Of a DNA stretch of 64,000 nucleotides, positions 60,472-64,000 are shown piece after piece. Both the position numbers and the translations under genes were made by a program. The notes beneath the pieces are model-generated. The model saw nothing but the letters and a program-made list of their open reading frames with translations, was not told where the DNA came from and did no database searches. This DNA is from Thalassobacterium sedimentorum (GTDB lineage: Bacteria > Verrucomicrobiota > Verrucomicrobiia > Opitutales > Coraliomargaritaceae), in contig NZ_JARXIC010000024.1 in NCBI RefSeq assembly GCF_031127905.1, positions 1 through 64,000 of the forward strand. Direction: 5' to 3'. The stretch's first letter is position 1; the number at the start of each line of letters is the position of its first letter.

Positions 60472-63256
60472 ACCCCAATTCCTCCAAGAAGCCTTTGAGC
60501 TTTGCGGTGGCGGCATCGCGTTGCTGCTCAATCTCCGTCGCGGTGATGGCGTATTTCGCGTGCAGGCTTTCCAGCGCCTTCAGGCATTCGCGTTGATGCG
60601 CTCGTAGGAAGCGTTGATACGTTGCCAAGAGAATCCGGTGCAGGCGCTCTAGGATCACGCGCTTGGCTTCATCGCTATCGATCTTAGCACGAGCTGCGGT
60701 GACGAGTTCATCGCGCTTTTTCTCCGTGGCGCGGATGTCGGCCTTGAGTTGCTTGCCCTCGTCTTCGAGGGCTTTGTGGCGCGTCAGCTTGCTATCAATC
60801 TTCTGCGCTTCGGTATAGGAATCCTGTCCCAGCGTCATCCGCATCTTAATTTCGGCAACGAAGTCGCTCTGAAACTGAGTCGAGTCGACCAGGTCAAGGA
60901 GCGCCTGCGCACTGGCAAAGTCGGGTGCGCCCGTCGTGCCTTTGACGGCGTAGTCCTTCTTTTTCTTCCCGGCCGGGATCTGATCCGCTGCATTCAACTC
61001 GGTAAAGAGATCCGCCGCCAATGACTTCAATTCCTTAAAGGCTTGTTTGTAAGTGGCAGTGAATGTCTTTAGCTCGTCTTTCAGCGTTTTCACATCCTCC
61101 GCGGGCAGCACGCCGGTATCCTCTTCGTCTTCGAAATCTTCTTCGCTGGCCGCAGTGAACAAGGCATCCAGCTCCGCGATCCGGCCGCGTTTTTCGTCCA
61201 TCTCCTTGAGCAGTTCCGGGAACTGACTTTGCAAAATATCTTCGTCGGGGATCAGCTCCGCATTCCAACCACTGTAGGCAATCGATTTAAGCTCGGGCTT
61301 AAACAGCTCAAAGTAGCGTGCCAGCCCTCCGCGCACCTGATGCGGGGAGAGCAAGGTCTGATCCTTCAATGCGTCTTCAATGGATTCGAACAAAAGGCGT
61401 CGCAGTTCATAGACGTTGCCCTTCTTACCTCCCGCTGGAGCCAGGGCTTCCACATGGGGCAAGTTTGCCTGCCACCAACCTTCGAGCTGATCCATGAAAT
61501 CCTTATGTGCGATATGCACACTCTCGTCGCGCTCGACCATGTCGGCCAACTGACGCCGATCCTCGATTTCAGGTGCAAAGTCAAGATAGGCAGCTGGGAG
61601 AGCTGAGGGCTGAGACCTGAGACCTGAGTGAGGTGAGCTTTTGCTATAGGCAGCTTGAGCCTCAGCGACTTGCAGGGCTTCTGCTTCGTTATCAAAACCG
61701 CCTAAAGGCGGGACTCCAACTTTTTTACGCGGCACGAAGCAGCGCTCTCTCAAACCGCCGTAGTTCGACCAAAAGGCTGCTTGCAGCGCATCGACTTCCA
61801 CCGTTGGCACCCCGCCATGCAAGTGCGCCCGCACATCATGCGGCTCGGGTGGTGGTGCGTTGTCCACATAGCGGCGGATGTTGCAGTTGTAGCCCTCGTC
61901 AGCCACTTCCTCAATCGGCACCCGGCGACCATAGGCCGGGATCTCAGGAGCCCCTGCGACCGTTAAGCTACGGTAGGCATGCACGATGCGGGAAATATCC
62001 TCCGCCCGCAGGAAGTTCTGCGCTTTGCCTTCCTCATAGTCACGATCCGCATTGATAAAGACCACATGCTCCCGCTCCTGAGCGTCCGCCTTATTGAAGA
62101 CCAGAATCGAGGCCGGAATCCCCGTGCCATAGAACAGCCCCGAAGGCAGCCCGATGACCGCTTCCAGCCAGCCCTTAGAAATGAAGTGCTTCCGCGCCTC
62201 CGCTTCCTCACCGCCACGGAAGAGCACCCCATGCGGCATGACCGTCGCCAGCTTACCATTGGTCTTCAGCACCGCGATCATGTGCTGCACAAACATCAAG
62301 TCCGCCTTCTTGCCCTTTTCCGGCATCCACACCGCAAAGCGGCCGGGGAAGTCGATATCCTTCTTACTGTAGTTCAGGCTGAAAGGAGGATTCGCCAACA
62401 CGCGGTCAAAGCGCTGCAGCTCACCGTCTTTCTTATGCTGCGGGTGACGCAAAGTGTCCTCTTGGCGGATGTCCGCGTGTGGGATGCCATGCAGCAGCAT
62501 ATTCATCTTACAAATCGACCAAGTCGTGCCGATCCGATCCTGCCCCGCCAGCGTCAGGTCCAGCGGGTTGCCTCCACACTCGTTGATATAGTCACGGGTC
62601 TGAATCAGCATACCACCCGAGCCACAGGTCGGATCATACACACTCATGCCCGGCTGCGGCGCAGTGATTTCGACCATCACCCGCACCACCTCCGAAGGGG
62701 TGTAGAACTCGCCCGCCTTCTTACCCGCCGAGTCCGCAAAGAACTTGATCAAGTATTCGTATGCCGCTCCCAGTAGGTCGGGGAACTCAAAGTTCTCATC
62801 CTTGAGCGGGATCTTTTCAAAATTCTGAATAAAATCGACCAGCGTATCGTCAGTCAAAACGTTGGAACCAATCTTACGGTTGAAGTTGATATGCTTCAGC
62901 ACGTCCTCCAGCGCGTCGATATTCTCCTCTTCCAGCCGCTCCAGCGCCTTATTCAGGCCAGAGCCCACATTCGTCTTCAGGTGACGGATAGTCGACCAGT
63001 GCGAATCCTCCGGGACAAAGAAGGTATATTTGTCCGGATTCTTCAGCTGCGTCGCAATCGCGCCCTCCGGCATACCACGCTCCCGCAGTTCAGCCTCTAG
63101 CTTCACTCGCTCCTGATCAAACAGATCCGACAAGCGCTTCAAGAATAGCATCCCGAAGATATACTCCTTATACTCCGAAGCATCCATATTACCCCGCAAG
63201 TCATCGCAGGCACGAAAGAGAAGATTAGAAAGCTGAGAAAGCGTAAGTTTGGACAT
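60464..63256 (-). CDS. hsdM: type I restriction enzyme, HsdM methyltransferase subunit
   Basis: A 930-residue N6-adenine methyltransferase. The start at 63256 (MSKLTLSQL) replaces a longer frame to 63268. SAM motif: D208-PTCGSGGM. Catalytic motif: N289-PPFS. The HsdM N-terminal helix bundle (about 1-140) is intact. The C-terminal extension beyond about 540 is acidic/coiled ([20 protein letters not shown]...) and much longer than in EcoKI HsdM (about 530), a form seen in other type I systems. A run near residues 508-557 reads like an inserted repeat (see 61585-61735). It is the first gene of the minus-strand island. Confidence 0.93.
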   Translation of the reverse strand: MSKLTLSQLSNLLFRACDDLRGNMDASEYKEYIFGMLFLKRLSDLFDQERVKLEAELRERGMPEGAIATQLKNPDKYTFFVPEDSHWSTIRHLKTNVGSGLNKALERLEEENIDALEDVLKHINFNRKIGSNVLTDDTLVDFIQNFEKIPLKDENFEFPDLLGAAYEYLIKFFADSAGKKAGEFYTPSEVVRVMVEITAPQPGMSVYDPTCGSGGMLIQTRDYINECGGNPLDLTLAGQDRIGTTWSICKMNMLLHGIPHADIRQEDTLRHPQHKKDGELQRFDRVLANPPFSLNYSKKDIDFPGRFAVWMPEKGKKADLMFVQHMIAVLKTNGKLATVMPHGVLFRGGEEAEARKHFISKGWLEAVIGLPSGLFYGTGIPASILVFNKADAQEREHVVFINADRDYEEGKAQNFLRAEDISRIVHAYRSLTVAGAPEIPAYGRRVPIEEVADEGYNCNIRRYVDNAPPPEPHDVRAHLHGGVPTVEVDALQAAFWSNYGGLRERCFVPRKKVGVPPLGGFDNEAEALQVAEAQAAYSKSSPHSGLRSQPSALPAAYLDFAPEIEDRRQLADMVERDESVHIAHKDFMDQLEGWWQANLPHVEALAPAGGKKGNVYELRRLLFESIEDALKDQTLLSPHQVRGGLARYFELFKPELKSIAYSGWNAELIPDEDILQSQFPELLKEMDEKRGRIAELDALFTAASEEDFEDEEDTGVLPAEDVKTLKDELKTFTATYKQAFKELKSLAADLFTELNAADQIPAGKKKKDYAVKGTTGAPDFASAQALLDLVDSTQFQSDFVAEIKMRMTLGQDSYTEAQKIDSKLTRHKALEDEGKQLKADIRATEKKRDELVTAARAKIDSDEAKRVILERLHRILLATYQRFLRAHQRECLKALESLHAKYAITATEIEQQRDAATAKLKGFLEELGYE
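61585..61735. repeat. in-frame repeat-like insertion inside hsdM
   Basis: Contains the palindrome CCGCCT-AA-AGGCGG (61698-61711) within a GTCCCGCCTTTAGGCGG phrase and, 70-90 bp away, a tandem TGAGACC/CTGAGACC run (61611-61628). In hsdM reading these give KVGVPPLGG and [11 protein letters not shown], which do not look like the surrounding enzyme. It resembles REP-like elements that have inserted without breaking the frame. Confidence 0.55.
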
Positions 63257-63268
63257 AATAAGCAGCAA

Positions 63269-63518
63269 AACGGCGACTCCACCGAAAGCTTACGAATTAA
63301 GGCCTCAAAACTTTATCGGTCGATTCTTTTCGAGAATAAGCTTCGGAGGGAGGGGGACTTGCAGTATTTAGTAGTTTGCCTAAAAGAGACTGCCTTGCTT
63401 GTCAGTCACTTCAAGGCGGAGGTCTGTTGCGTGCGCTGTCTATTTGCGGCCTGCCCGGGCGTAGTTTGGAGGGGTGCTGTGGAGTCCGGGCTTGGGGCTA
63501 CATTTCATTACGCCGGGA
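63269..63518. other. hsdM upstream region
   Basis: No gene is supported. It should hold the hsdM promoter on the minus strand. The last part (GGAGTCCGGGCTTGGGGCTACA) looks like the flank of a dispersed repeat. Confidence 0.3.
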
Positions 63519-63557
63519 CAGGCTTCGTTTGCCGGAACAAGTTCCGGACGAAGCCTG
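63519..63557. repeat. near-perfect hairpin abutting tRNA-Leu
   Basis: Outer arms CAGGCTTCGT / ACGAAGCCTG (63519-63528 / 63548-63557) and inner arms CCGGAAC / GTTCCGG (63532-63538 / 63541-63547) with an AA loop. It overlaps the last bases of the tRNA CCA end, downstream of the tRNA. It could process or terminate the tRNA transcript, or be a REP-like element. Confidence 0.8.
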
Positions 63558-63642
63558 GTAGCTAGGGCGGGGCTCGAACCCGCACGCCCTTTCGGGCAAG
63601 GGATTTTAAGTCCCCAGCGTCTGCCAATTCCGCCACCCAGCC
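63556..63642 (-). tRNA. tRNA-Leu(UAA)
   Basis: Reads on the minus strand. A 7-bp acceptor pairs GGCTGGG with CCTAGCT (two G-U pairs). The D arm includes TGGCGGAATTGGCAGACGC. The anticodon loop CTTAAAA gives anticodon UAA. A long variable arm (GCCCGAAAGGGC) is typical of leucine tRNAs. The T arm is GCGGG-TTCGAGC-CCCGC. The discriminator is A and CCA is encoded (63556-63558). tRNA-Leu genes are common integration sites, and the defence island lies on its 3' side. Confidence 0.95.
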
Positions 63643-63868
63643 AGATGTGTTTTCGGCAATGAAGCAGGGAAAAAAGAGGTCTATTGCGTATATTGCAAGT
63701 TTCTTTCCACAGGATTTTAGCCTTGCGCAGTATTGGGTACTCTCTAGCTTTCCGCGTTCCTTTACGATGGTTGGGACCGTCGGTTCCGTTTCTACGGGAG
63801 GAATCACCCCGCAATCATAACCACAAACCAACTGCCGCTCCGGCGTGCAGTATAATATATACAGTAAT
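63643..63868. other. divergent spacer between tRNA-Leu and rpsA
   Basis: No gene supported. TATAAT at 63851-63856 is a perfect -10 hexamer 13 bp before the rpsA ATG, but no good -35 pairs with it and no Shine-Dalgarno is seen before the ATG. Confidence 0.4.

Positions 63869-64000
<132 letters not shown>

Overview
The window looks like a piece of a Gram-negative chromosome from the Verrucomicrobiota, most likely an Opitutae/Puniceicoccales (Coraliomargarita-like) organism. This is an inference from gene content: a TonB-dependent receptor whose mature start carries an LDEFVVTG-type motif, a giant periplasmic-propeller hybrid sensor, a metX-metW pair, an atypical EF-P and typical bacterial ffs, tRNA-Leu(UAA) and rpsA genes. 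No taxonomic marker was compared with a database.

Region 1 (about 0.3-9.4 kb) is the most unusual part. A giant hybrid sensor kinase ending in REC and Hpt-like domains is read leftwards. Divergently, on the plus strand, lie an unlisted 45-codon gene (4447-4584) with a good Shine-Dalgarno and a Thr/Cys/Pro C-terminus, a hairpin terminator, a compact stand-alone YcaO cyclodehydratase-like enzyme, and a LuxR-type response regulator. Read together this looks like a minimal YcaO-modified peptide (RiPP) locus with its own phosphorelay. A TonB-dependent receptor lies next to it, convergent.

Region 2 (about 9.5-41.9 kb) is ordinary housekeeping and transport: efp, a TonB-like protein, a TetR-controlled RND efflux operon, a three-repeat secreted protein, lipA with an unusual glutamine-amidotransferase-LipB fusion, a subtilase, metX-metW, a SulP transporter, a histidinol-phosphatase-like enzyme, folP, a hybrid kinase with an eroded ATPase domain, rnr, the SRP RNA gene, a NUC1-family protein that has lost its catalytic residues, and msrA.

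Region 3 (about 42.1-63.3 kb) is a dense defence island on the minus strand, ending beside tRNA-Leu. A type I restriction-modification system is split. hsdM-hsdS lie upstream. hsdR lies about 13 kb downstream, coupled to a YgjP-like metallopeptidase and preceded by an AbiE-like toxin-antitoxin pair. Between the halves sit a four-gene overlapping cassette (DUF4209/HEPN protein, polytopic membrane protein, two HEPN-motif proteins), an ATPase-nuclease pair, a Hachiman/AbpAB-like nuclease-helicase pair, and a broken duplicate of one HEPN gene's 3' end. Overlapping stop/start codons show which genes are translated together. A nested palindrome in front of the AbiE-like pair is a strong candidate operator. 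The window ends in the first 44 codons of rpsA.
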